Made by a program: the position numbers and the translations under genes. A stretch of DNA of 64,000 nucleotides from Watersipora subatra. Taxonomy: Eukaryota; Bryozoa; Gymnolaemata; Cheilostomatida; Watersiporidae. This document shows positions 41,401-52,315 of this stretch, piece by piece. How positions within the stretch are numbered: the first letter of the stretch is position 1; the number at the start of each line of letters is the position of its first letter. The stretch covers positions 7,874,001-7,938,000 of the forward strand of contig NC_088708.1 of assembly GCF_963576615.1 (NCBI RefSeq), read 5' to 3'. The notes beneath the pieces were generated by a model that did not search any database, was not told where the DNA came from, and saw nothing but the letters and a program-made list of their open reading frames with translations.

Positions 41401-44400
41401 TTCTTGATTAGACTTTTGCAGCATTTAATAGATTATTATTTTATACATGTAACTTACAAATTTGCAGATTTACAGCATATTGTTTGATAGCATCCCTGCG
41501 GTTATCTTAACTCGGCTTGCAATGAATCAATGTTCATAACTTCTCTTCTATCACACATAAAGAGCCAGTTTTGGCTGCAAACTGTAGCAATCATATCAAT
41601 GAATGCAATAAGCTTTTATGCAACAGTGTTAAATATAGTTATAAAATAAATTTGTCTTCAAATTTACAATGAAATAAAAAATTGAAAGCTCCACTAAATC
41701 GCGAAGCAAGGTCCAGGCTATAATATCACTCTGCAAGTTAAATGTAAGCAATAGATATCAACTGGTAGTGGATATTTCTCAGTTTCCCAATGCATATTTA
41801 TTTTGAAATCTACGACAAGTTGGAGGTAAGGTAGCAGATTTTTTGCATATGAAAAGGTTAATGTCGCAGTTGCTTTTTTGAGTTAAATTTTCAGAAGATA
41901 CATGTAAGATCAACCCGCAAAAAGGTTAATTAAATTTATCTTCCCAAAATTCTGACAAGCTAGTTGAAAAATACAATGCTAGCCTTTAGTTGAACGCCAC
42001 CTCTATTTGACTGCCACCTAGAAGAAGTGTTGAAAAATAGTCTGTCATGGCACTCAAATAAAGGTGGTACGGTATTATATATTTAGAAAGGTTTAGGCAC
42101 TTCATAAGCATTATTAAATAAAGCAGTGTAGAGTTTAGCTTCATTTCTCTCATTAGATCAACGCTACGGTCAGACTGAAGAAGGTATAAATAAATTGAAT
42201 TCGAGTGTTCACAAGGCTAGCAAGTTGTCCTTGAGGCAGAAATTCAGTGAAAGTCAATAAAAGCTGATCTAATGCAATAAATAATTGCTGAAGACAATAA
42301 TTTAAAACAATCTCTAAAACATTCTCAAAGTATGCTAATCTATGCAATGGAACCTCGGTTCTCGAACAGAATCCATTTCAGAAGGTTGTTTGAAAACCGA
42401 GTTGTTCGAGATCCGAAACAATTATTTCCATTAGAATTAATATATGTAAATTTTAATCCGTTCCAAGCCGAGACAACAACTTCGGTAAAATATCTTTAAC
42501 ATTTTACACTATAAGCTGTACTGTATACTACATACTATAAATAAAAACGAGTAGATATAGAATGTGTTTATTTTTAATAAAAAGATTTCTGTCTATGATG
42601 ATGAAAACAGAAAACAAAAAGTAAACATTTTATATGTTTTGCTCTTAAAACATCGAAAACATTCTAGGTTAAGAAGCAATACTAAAAATTGTAGAAATTG
42701 ATAATGAAACAGCGAAAAATACAACAGATCAGTTACATCAAAAATCGTGTGAAATAGAAAATATAAACAGCAATAGCACCTTTACTTTACATCTTTAAAG
42801 AAGAATCCTCCTCCAAAACAATTTAGGGTAACTCGACCAGAGGAGTTGTCTCCCTAGCAAATATCTTCGGTCAAGGGATGACGTCTCAGATGGTTCCTTC
42901 CTTTTTGAAAAGAATTTATGAAGCGTTACATTCTTTTCCCTGAAGGTTTCCATGCTGGTTCCAGAGCTGTTGTGAACAGTTAATTCTAGTGCACACACTC
43001 CAGTTGGTTCCAGAGCTGTTGTGAACAGTTAATTCTAGTGCACACACTCCAGTTGGTTCCAGAGCTGTTGTGAACAGTTAATTCTAGTGCACACACTCCA
43101 GTTGGTTCCAGAGCTGTTGTGAACGTTTAATTCTAGTGCACACACTCCAGTTTGGTCGAGAACCAAATTTTTGTTCGAGATCCGAGGTGAACAAATTTCA
43201 ATTTTTTTGGTTGAAAACCGAAGCATTCGAGAACCGAAGCACTCGAGAACCGAAGCATTCGAGAACCGAAGCACTCGAGAACCGATGTTCCACTGTATAT
43301 ATAAATTTCATACTCTGTAGTTCAGTTTGTTTAGCTATAGCTATTAAAATCTTAGTGAAGAACCCTTATCACAGAAGTTTGGATCACAGGACCTCCCGTT
43401 CGCCAGGTGTAAACCTAACCAATTTAGCTCCACGAGTTTGATGGAATAATTGAGTGATATATGTCGCTATGTGGGTGAAAATACGCTACCGCTCTTCGTT
43501 ACGTTGCAAAGTCATTTTATGTATTAGTAAGAGCCACAGATAACTAGCTTACTTAAATTATCCATTGACAATGTGCCAGGCTAATGGCAAATGGTATTGT
43601 TCATAAGGTGGGTTTATAAGTGTGGCATTGCGATCACTGTTTATAAGCTGATTTTTAATACCTGTGCAACGTCGAATATTCCACTAGTTGTACATAAAGG
43701 TCAACAAAGAGCCTACCAATGTCATAAAGACCCTTAGCATATTATGATTTGGTATTTTCTGTACCTTCCCAGATGTTGTTTTCTTTCATATAGATGAAAC
43801 CAAAAACAAAAGGAAGATCTTCTCCGTGAAAAGCTGAGACTTTAAGCCAAGAAGGTTCTCCTGTAAATGTTAAGTTACCCTGGAATGGCTCTACGAAGTG
43901 GTAGGCATATGTAGAAGTAGATCCGAGACTGTGGGTTGTAAGTTCTTGTACAAAATCTCCATTGAAATATAATTCACCTGAGTAAAATATAAACAAATAG
44001 TAAATAAAAACAAAAGAACTATGATGAAAACTCATTTATATGTACAAAAACCATTCTACAAATTTCAGTAAAAACCCTGATCTCGAAGGAACAGGTATTT
44101 ATTAAGTTGACGTACCTAGTGCATAGGAATATCTAATCCCCCTCTCTGTATCATTAGGAGCAGTATCCAGTTCATATGTTCTAATGAAGAAGTCCTTGCA
44201 GAGATTAACTGACAGTCTGTTAATAGTTGAGCAGGTGAGTTCTAATCCGATGTCAACATAATTCATTGACATCCCATTTGCGATGGACTCCTGAGTGATG
44301 TTGATAATGGTAGGTCCAATGGTGGTGCCAGCCCCATCCTGCTTATTGAAGCCACCCAGCAGGTCAAACCTGTGTAAAAATGACTGACTATTAACCATTC

Positions 44401-47400
44401 CTTATAACATTGCACCTCTGTATATAGAAAGGAGACACCTTCTTGTTTTAACCCTGAAGGCATCTTTCTCTTGGATATGAATAGGGGAGACACACTAATT
44501 CTCAAGTTCTATACAATGTCTAAACAAAGAATGGTGCTGTTGGTTAGTACTGGAAGGGACACTCAGCTTTCACCCAATCACTGTCCTATCAGCCTATACA
44601 AAGACTCAATACATTCCATATAAGTAAAATAGAGTTACCAAATACAAACGTTAGCTTTATGACAGTGATAAGGAGTGTCACATTTTCTGTTTTTGATATT
44701 ACAGAAGTCTCCAGTATTTTTACGTAAATTATCCAAAATAGAATGACAGCAACCAATTATTGTATGCGGAACTGCGAGACATTTACTCTTAGCTTTAGGA
44801 TGAGGTGCATTGATGGATGACAGGAGATAACTTCTCTCACCATTTCTGCCATGGGTTCAATTTGAACAACTAGTTTAGTTTGGTGAAATGAAAATCTATT
44901 ATGATCTCTATAATATTTTTGTTGTTGAAATAATAGTTTTTTTATTCCTGCCATCTTTGCTCATTACCGACGAGATAGAGTGTAATCTTCATTAACAACA
45001 TCAGGAGAGAAGAAGTCATTGTCAGGCATGGGATGCCAGACGTTGAGTATATCGTTAGGTGGAAGTACAGCGTAGACCTCCTTAATTGATAAACCAGAGA
45101 GGCAATCATAAACTGACTGGGAAGAAGGGCAGTTTGTCTTTCTCTTTATACTCTCAACCACTTCCTTCCACTGTCTCTCTGATGTGTACCAGCTCCCATC
45201 AATATAGAGAGACCCTGACTGAAGTAGACATTAACTATCTTTATAAAGCCTACCAGTGAACTACCAACATAAAATCTACTCCCGTAGCTCTGTAGATGTT
45301 CCAGTGAAGAGATAACCAGACTAAAATTACAAAAAACAAAAATATTTCTGAAATATGTTATTCGATACACATACCAATCAGTAGAAAACTAAAGCTATGT
45401 AAGCTTACGAATGCTTACTAACACTACTAGCAATTCTATAATATCTTATATCTAAAAAGTAACATAAGTCACTGAGTTACAGACTCTCAGATGACTCAAC
45501 TCATATACCTCCTGTATGCCTCTCTTGAAGAGACCATCATTGTGCTGCCCTATCAGCTGGGCAGAGACACTGCCACTTCCTGCTGACTCTCCAAAGATGG
45601 TAACAAGATCTGGATCTCCTCCAAATCTTTGAATATTGTTTTGGATCCAAACAAGAGCAGCCCTTTGATCCCACAATGCAAAGTTTCCTGTGCCTGCAAG
45701 TCATTAGGATATGGATAAATGCAATGCAAATGATACTAAATCTAGTAATAAAATATTTAATAAAAATAATTACAATAACTTAAAACAGTTATAGGTAAAA
45801 TAAGAATAAATTAATTATAAAAACAATATATCATTAAAATAGTTTATCATAATAAAATTTAGGAAAAGGTAAAACAAGTTGAAAAAAAGACGCTAAACAA
45901 CTATGTACTAAAATATGTACAGTAAGTCGGAGTTGACAAGATTCATGCAGACTAGAACAAAGGAGAACGAAGACTGATTAGCATAGAGAAAATTATGCAT
46001 AATGAAAGTCAGTGTTAAGAAATCTAATAATGATAGTAAAATTTGAAAGACAAAGGCAGCATAAAGAATTATCAAAAGTGATGGTCCAAGTCAACTCAAA
46101 CAACTCAACAAAAAACAATGAATGGACAACAACTTTTGAGGCAAACGGGATTCTAGAAAGGAATCGTGGTGATAGCTGAAAAATGGGGAGCTCATAAAGA
46201 CAAACTGCGAGTCTAATCATAATGGCAAAAAACTAGGTGCTAAGAACTAACTGCAGAAAGACCAGAAAATTGCCAACTACCAGCATAGAGACATGTCAAT
46301 TAAACCAACTGAAGATGAGACAGTAATCCATTTGATGTGCAAATGACACGCACAAACATACAGAATACAAACACAAGCAAGTTAAACTAGCCCAAGGAAT
46401 ACACCGAAGTTTATGTGAGAAATATCAACTACCACGCATAGAGAAATGATATTATTAGTGCGATGAGGAAACAGTTATGGCGAACAGCAAGGTAAAACTG
46501 ATTTGGGGCTTTAGTATACATACAGATCAAATGATAGAAACAAGCATACCGGATTTTGTATTAGAGAGAGGCAAATAAATGCTAAAGACGCAAGAGGGGT
46601 GAAGAGAGAAAATGAAATGATGGAAAAGTGCAGAAAATCACAGAAAACTAGAATTTGATACCAGATGGTGGTGAAATGTGAAAGCAAACATTGTACTAAT
46701 AGTTACTATTAAGGCACTTGGAGTAATAGCTATAATAACTATAATAACTATCTAGCTAATAGCTATTAGCTATTATAGTTATTATTATCTAAAGCTTGGT
46801 TCACATTGGTTCCTGTTTAAAAGAAAAAGAAACAGCCGGAAATTTTTGACAAAACCAAAAATTTCCGTCTGTATCATATTTTGTTATGTGTGAATGTGAA
46901 CCAAGCTTCATAGATACTTGTTCTAGTTAGTTGAAGTTGGAGCTACACATTTTTGCGACAAAGAATGGCACTATTGGAAACTAAAAGAATCACCAAAAAG
47001 TCTTTGAGTAATAGACTAATAGAGACCAGGTTGAATAATATTCTTCATCTAGTAGCTAAAGTATGTAGTCATTACATCAGTTCTGCCTGTCTTGTGTTAA
47101 CATTAATAGAATAGCAATAATAGAAATGCTTTTAACTAGCCAAAGTCAAAGGAAGGTACCTCTGAGAAAAGAAATGTACATATTTGTGTGCTAAGTTCTG
47201 AACCAAGACAAAAATCCATGCAGAATAGGAAGACTGCAGGCTAGAAGAGATGACTTAACTGTAACTGTCTCAACGAGTCAAATTAGACAACTGATAAAAA
47301 CAATTTCTAAAAATGTCTATGAATGCTTGAAGTAGACACTATTAGGTAAAAAGGTCCTTAAGTCTAAACTGAACTCTGGAATGTGGTTTAAAATAACAAA

Positions 47401-49609
47401 CACATGGGCTATTTTTATATTAAGGTATAGAGGCAGAATATTAGACTGGACAGAAAATGAAAAAACTGGAAAGACGAACAAGTAAAATGCTTCATGTTTA
47501 TGACATGCTACAGCCAAAAGCAGAAGTAGATACATCTAGTAGTTTTTATGTTAGTTGATTAGACCAATGGTATAATGAAATATGAAGAGTGAGTGTCACA
47601 CAGTGTGAGAGAGTACATCAAGTATAATGACAGTTGGATATGTGGTGGCCGTAGCACACAGACATTATCGGCTACATTTTAAAACTTACATTTCATTTTA
47701 GTGATCTTCGGTAGTAGTAGTTGTCATTTATGCATATCTATGTTTAGCCACTGATTATATCATATTCTTTGTTTATTGAATAACATCTTATCACAACTTA
47801 TGTAATCGGCATCACGAGATTGACCATGCTATCTTATGTAACACTTGTTGTTGTTGTAGGCCAATCATATAAAGGGCTTGCACTCTTTCTGAGAATGTAT
47901 AGTAGTCTTTGGCTGTTACTCTGCCTATTATATGCTAAATATATACTAAAAGCACTCTACTCTCATGCGGTATTATTTCCGAGCCTGAGAACAGGGAAAT
48001 TGGCTAGTGTGCAATGACAGACCGAGCAGTGACTTTTACAGATACCTCAGTCAGTGAAACAGTACGTGTAAGACCCTAAAAGTGATAGCAGAACAGACTA
48101 GAGTAGCGCAAGTACACGAATGGAAAAAAAGCAGCACATGGGCAACACTTAGTACAAACAGCTAGATAGCTTTCAGACCTGGCAAGCTGTCAAGATTATG
48201 AAACATGAACACAACAGTATTTCAAATCATTGGTGGGTGGCCCTTCGGAACATCACAAGAAGGTTGGTGCCTTTCTTGGCCATGTGGGAAGTTGAATTAT
48301 CATTTATGACAATACAGGCATGTGCATAGATATTGATGATCTTAGAGGAGGAAATAATCTTGAAGACAATGTTGTTGTGACCGTAGGACCTCGGAAAGAT
48401 TTCAATCTCAAAAAATGTTTTGCTAAAAGGACGTAAATTGCATTGACAATAATTTTTACAACATGCAGCTGTGTTAATAGAGTTACAACAATTCCACTAA
48501 AACACGCGTTAGTACTCAGAATTTGCCTTACCATCTGCAAGTTCCTGAAACTCTAAAACACTCAGTGAGATGCTATCAGGTTCAGTTTTTGGATATATTC
48601 ACAAGTAATAGTTGCTAAACTTTTGGTTCATAACAGCAAATCAGCAAGCTAGTAGATGTACCTGGTCCATCAAATAAGAAGCCAAGAGCGCCGAGTCTGT
48701 AGTTTATGGTAACAACTATGACATCACCATGTTTGGCCAGACTGGCACCAAGAAAGACATCTTTAGATCCTAGTCTATAACCTCCTCCGTGAATAAACAT
48801 CATAACAGGCTTCTTATTGGCTAGATCAACACCCCCGGGGACTGTTATATCCATGAAAAGACAATCCTCATCACCCATCAACTCACCAGCTATAAAACGA
48901 GAGTGAGTTTTACAGTAAACTAGTGCATGAGAGCCTATAGAGTTTACAAGAGTTGTACGATCACAGTTTATCAGTCAATTTACTGATTAATTTCACTGAA
49001 TACACATTCAATTTTAAAGAATGGAGAGAATCTGGTTTCAATAGTTTAACTTGGTTGAGGTGATTAAAGAGGCTTTAACCAGAATTCTCTAAAATGCTTG
49101 TTTTAGATCAGAGTCTACTAGTGTTCCAACTAAAGAATGAGAAAAGCCATTGCCAGCAATCTGGTGTGTGGATACTGCGGAGTCATACCAACTACTTACG
49201 TTTAACAAAGCTGAATTGAACACAGAAGTTGCTTGCAGAGACAGCATCAATAGTTCCACTCCATGACTCTGGAGGGCTGGGTTTCTGGAACCTTCTTGAA
49301 CCGGTTGGGGAAGCAGCATATCTCACACCTGCATAATCAGAATAAACTAATAAACTAATATTATCATTGGCATTAATTTACCAGTTTATTAGCCTAAGGT
49401 CTAATGAACTGGTAAATCATAAAAGCAACAAATAACTTTATAGAACAGGAGTGTAGTTGTTACTTACCAAGAAACAAGTCTATAGTCTGACCATCATAGT
49501 CAAAACTTTTACCACGGAGTTGTCCCCCATGTTGAAGTGTAACCAGAGGATCAGCAGTAGTAAAACTAGAGAAAAGCAGATAGGAGAGAGCAAGGTAAAT
49601 GACCTTCAT
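38487..49609 (-). CDS. Secreted type-B carboxylesterase / cholinesterase-like (copy 2)
   Basis: Ten exons: 49609-49468, 49328-49200, 48889-48662, 45693-45509, 45218-44968, 44369-44116, 43977-43765, 40610-40457, 40009-39822 and 38545-38487, all GT-AG and in phase, giving 600 residues, typical of the family. The start [19 protein letters not shown] is a signal peptide. Further marks are GVRYA.SPTG.RRF near 48-61, Cys83 and Cys100 of the usual first disulfide loop (DCLF), oxyanion-hole HGGG near 124-127, nucleophile elbow GESAG with Ser203, NKQDG with Asp323 at the acid position, and [11 protein letters not shown] with His447. [11 protein letters not shown] follows near the C-terminus. It should hydrolyse esters outside the cell; the substrate is unknown. 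No C-terminal membrane helix or GPI signal is evident. The acid is Asp, not the Glu usual in acetylcholinesterase. Introns 7 and 9 carry transposons. Confidence 0.94.
38832..39532. mobile_element. TA-flanked MITE in esterase intron 9
   Basis: Ends CAGTCATATCTCGACATATG and GTATGTCAAGGTATAACTG are inverted repeats bordered by TA. 701 bp. The matching place in the third copy, near 55115, has the uninterrupted target, so the insertion came after the two genes separated. Confidence 0.88.
40694..42072. mobile_element. TA-flanked DNA element in intron 7 (copy 2)
   Basis: Ends CCGTAAAACCTCTAATTGAA and, on the other strand, CCGTACCACCTTTATTTGA are inverted and bordered by TA. Both ends carry further TTTGAACGCCA-like motifs. 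1379 bp; its partner is 56148-57470. No transposase seen. Confidence 0.8.
42345..43295. mobile_element. Pogo-like MITE in intron 7 (copy 2)
   Basis: Left end CAATGGAACCTCGGTTCTCG and right end ACCGATGTTCCACTG are inverted; TA flanks the right side and TG (mutated TA) the left. Near the right end a 16-bp TIR-like unit containing CACTCGAGAACCGAA repeats about four times. 951 bp; homologous to 58125-58933. Confidence 0.82.
42957..43152. repeat. 49-bp tandem repeat inside the MITE, four copies
   Basis: The unit begins GGTTCCAGAGCTGTTGTGAA and repeats at 42957, 43006, 43055 and 43104. The homologous MITE in the third gene has only one copy, so the expansion is specific to copy 2. Confidence 0.92.
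43329..43480 (-). repeat. Possible tRNA-derived SINE (copy 2)
   Basis: On the minus strand GGAGCTAATTTGGTTAGG resembles an A box, and GGTCCTGTGATCCAAA about 40 bp downstream resembles a degraded B box. Its partner at 58985-59115 is similar. The assignment is tentative. Confidence 0.35.
46792..46908. mobile_element. 117-bp MITE in intron 3 (copy 2)
   Basis: Perfect inverted ends AAGCTTGGTTCACATT and AATGTGAACCAAGCTT. The same element, also 117 bp, lies at 62857-62973 in the third gene. Confidence 0.85.
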
Positions 49610-49710
49610 CTTAAGGCTGATAATCTTCAGCTAGTAAACTTTCAAACATAAAGCTATGACGGACGATGACAGGCTATGTGAGTTTATTGATAAGCTGACC
49701 CAAAGGTCTG

Positions 49711-49718
49711 TTTATATA
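49711..49718 (-). promoter_or_regulatory. TATA box of complete esterase
   Basis: TATATAAA on the minus strand, in the context GGTATATAAACAG, about 100 bp before the start codon. This would put transcription start near 49685. Confidence 0.6.
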
Positions 49719-50352
49719 CCATGATAAAGCATAATCTCACCTACCAAAGGTACAATATTCTCACTATAAATATGGGTGTTTAACTTCAATGAGGCTGGCT
49801 TAGTTTAAAAGTGATAAAAGTATGGTAACTGTAATTCCTCTCATGAGCTCCATACCTGTACATAGTAACAGGCTGAGTAAAAAAACTGTATGACTAGTTA
49901 GATATCACTGCATTGCCTTTTGCATTGTCCTTCCGTTTTACTTGGTCTATTACATACAGCAAACTGAATTTGAAGGTCGATCGAAGATTCCTTTCTCGTA
50001 AAGAGATTTGTCAATCTGAAGCACCTACTGCCTAGGTATAGCTAATCCTCCTCTCTGTGTCATTAGGAACATACTACTACGAAGTTCTACTAAAGTTTAC
50101 CGCAGAGACTGGTCTCTAGTTAAACGGTTATATCTCCTTTTTTTCTACATAAATTTTTGCGCGAAATCCGTTATGATTACCAATGGAGGGACCGACATAA
50201 CATCGCAGCCAAGCCGCATAGACAGAAGAGAACAACTCCCTTTCAGTGCAGCTGATGCACCAGGTGCAGTGCGTCTTGTGACAAGCTTTTGTTTTGCTCG
50301 TTCCGCTTAATGAGGGGACAATGCCGCAAAAACAACAGTTTGTCAAGACAGG

Positions 50353-50757
50353 TTAATGACTTACTTAATGCTGTTTACAAACAAAAGAAAATGTTGATAA
50401 AACATCTATTTTTTGACAAAAGCTAGTAAATAAACACTCAATGGAAAAATTAGAATTGGTGTAGCAACCGATAAGATAAAATCAGACTTCACTCATATCC
50501 CTGATGCGCTGTCATACTGAATGGAAAAATAAGCCAGAGTTCTGACTGGCTCAACTTAAGCATTGTGAAAAACTTGAAAACATTATTGTTATGTATGACA
50601 AAAAAGCAGCAGACGTGTCTGTTCCACTACTATAATCATGGGCACCAATCTAACAGCTCCAAATGCATAGTATTCTTATGCTAGTGCTTTCCTGAGATGT
50701 GTGGATGAAATTATGTGGCGCATTTTTCATATTACTATGAATAATATAAGTTTGCAT
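50353..50757. repeat. Duplicated upstream flank, copy 2
   Basis: Partner of 36873-37280. It begins about 740 bp upstream of the complete esterase start codon. Confidence 0.85.
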
Positions 50758-51968
50758 CATACCACAATTATAAATAGGCATGAGTTTGCATCATACCACA
50801 ATTATAAATAGGCATGAGCTTGCATCATACCACAATTATAAATAGGCATGAGTTTGCATCATACCACAATTATAAATAGGCATGGGTTTGAATCATACCA
50901 CAATTATAAATAGGCATGAGTTTGCATCATACCACAATTATAAATAGGCATGGGTTTGAATCATACCACAATTATAAATAGGCATGAGTTTGCATCATAC
51001 CATAATTTTAAATAGGCATGAGTTTGCATCATACCATAATTATAAATAGGCATGGGTTTGCATCATACCACAATTATAAATAGGCATGGGTTTGAATCAT
51101 ACCACAATTATAAATAGGCATGAGTTTGCATCATACCACAATTATAAATAGGCATGGGTTTGCATCATACTACAATTATAAATAGGCATGGGTTTGCATC
51201 ATACCACAATTATAAATAGGCATGGGTTTGAATCATACCACAATTATAAATAGGCATGGGTTTGCATCATACTGCAATTATAAATAGGCATGGGTTTGCA
51301 TCATACCATAATTATAAATAGGCATGGGTTTGCATCATACTACAATTATAATTAGGCATGGGTTTGCATCATACCATAATTGTAAGTAGGCATGAGTTTG
51401 CATCATACCATAATTATAAATAGGCATGAGTTCACATCATACCACAATTATAAATAGGCATGGGTTTGCATCATACCACAATTATAAATAGGCATGAGGT
51501 TGTGATCATACCACAATTATTAATAGGCATGAGTTCACATCATACCACAATTATAAATAGGCATGGGTTTGAATCATACCACAATTATAAATAGGCATGA
51601 GTTTGCATCATACCACAATTATAAATAGGCATGGGTTTGCATCATACTACAATTATAAATAGGCATGGGTTTGCATCATACCATAATTATAAATATGCAT
51701 GAGTTTGCATCATACCGTAATTATAAATAGGCATGAGTTCACATCATACCACAATTATAAATAGGCATGGGTTTGAATCATACCACAATTATAAATAGGC
51801 ATGAGGTTGTGATCATACCACAATTATTAATAGGCATGAGTTCACATCATACCACAATTATAAATAGGCATGGGTTTGAATCATACCACAATTATAAATA
51901 GGCATGAGTTTGCATAATACCACAATTATAAATAGGCATGAGTTTGAATAATACTACAATTATGAATT
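50758..51968 (+). repeat. Minisatellite array 2, 34-bp unit, about 35 copies
   Basis: Head-to-tail 34-bp units beginning CATACCACAATTATAAATAG, with tails varying between GCATGAGTTTGCAT, GCATGGGTTTGAAT and GCATGAGTTCACAT. Most copies keep TTATAAATAG, a full match on the other strand to the MEF2 consensus YTAWWWWTAR. The array lies about 1.1-2.4 kb upstream of the complete esterase. Confidence 0.96.
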
Positions 51969-51978
51969 GCATGAATGC

Positions 51979-52064
51979 CTTTTTACGCATTTTTGCACAG
52001 TAAAGTTAAAAAAAGCATTTAGTCTGATCACAAACCTTATTTATAATTGCGATAAATGCGTAAA
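51979..52064. repeat. Inverted repeat at the end of array 2
   Basis: CTTTTTACGCATTT and AAATGCGTAAAAAG are inverted. Between them a block with GCATTTAGTCTGATCACAAAC stands in the opposite orientation to the same block after array 1 (37889-37913), indicating a local inversion. Confidence 0.75.
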
Positions 52065-52315
52065 AAGATGAAAGTAATTTTTTCCGCGTTCTGTAAACCT
52101 GTAAAGAATTAAAATGTGTTTACCGGTTCACTGAGCTGGTGCGAACCGGTATACTTCACTACATATATTTACATGTATGTATATTTGTAACAAGCAGTTT
52201 GTGGCATGGCATGCAAATTATCTGGAATCTGGAAAAAAGGTTTGACTGGGAACAGGTTTGAATTAATAAATCACTTGAACTAGAAAACACGATCTACTAC
52301 TGTTAAATTTTGAGC

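Noticed and set aside
45993-46220. 75-codon minus-strand frame conserved in both esterase introns (also 62055-62282)
   Set aside because: Conservation is explained by recent duplication of the whole locus, not by selection on a protein.
46230-46440. Fragment of a LINE reverse transcriptase C-terminal region, with counterpart near 62310-62500
   Set aside because: One plus-strand frame vaguely recalls the Cys/His-rich tail of LINE proteins ([10 protein letters not shown]), but the match is too short and interrupted to call.
37281-51968. Regular repeats resembling a CRISPR array
   Set aside because: Units are contiguous 34-35-bp tandem repeats without unique spacers, in a eukaryotic genome. 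They are minisatellites.
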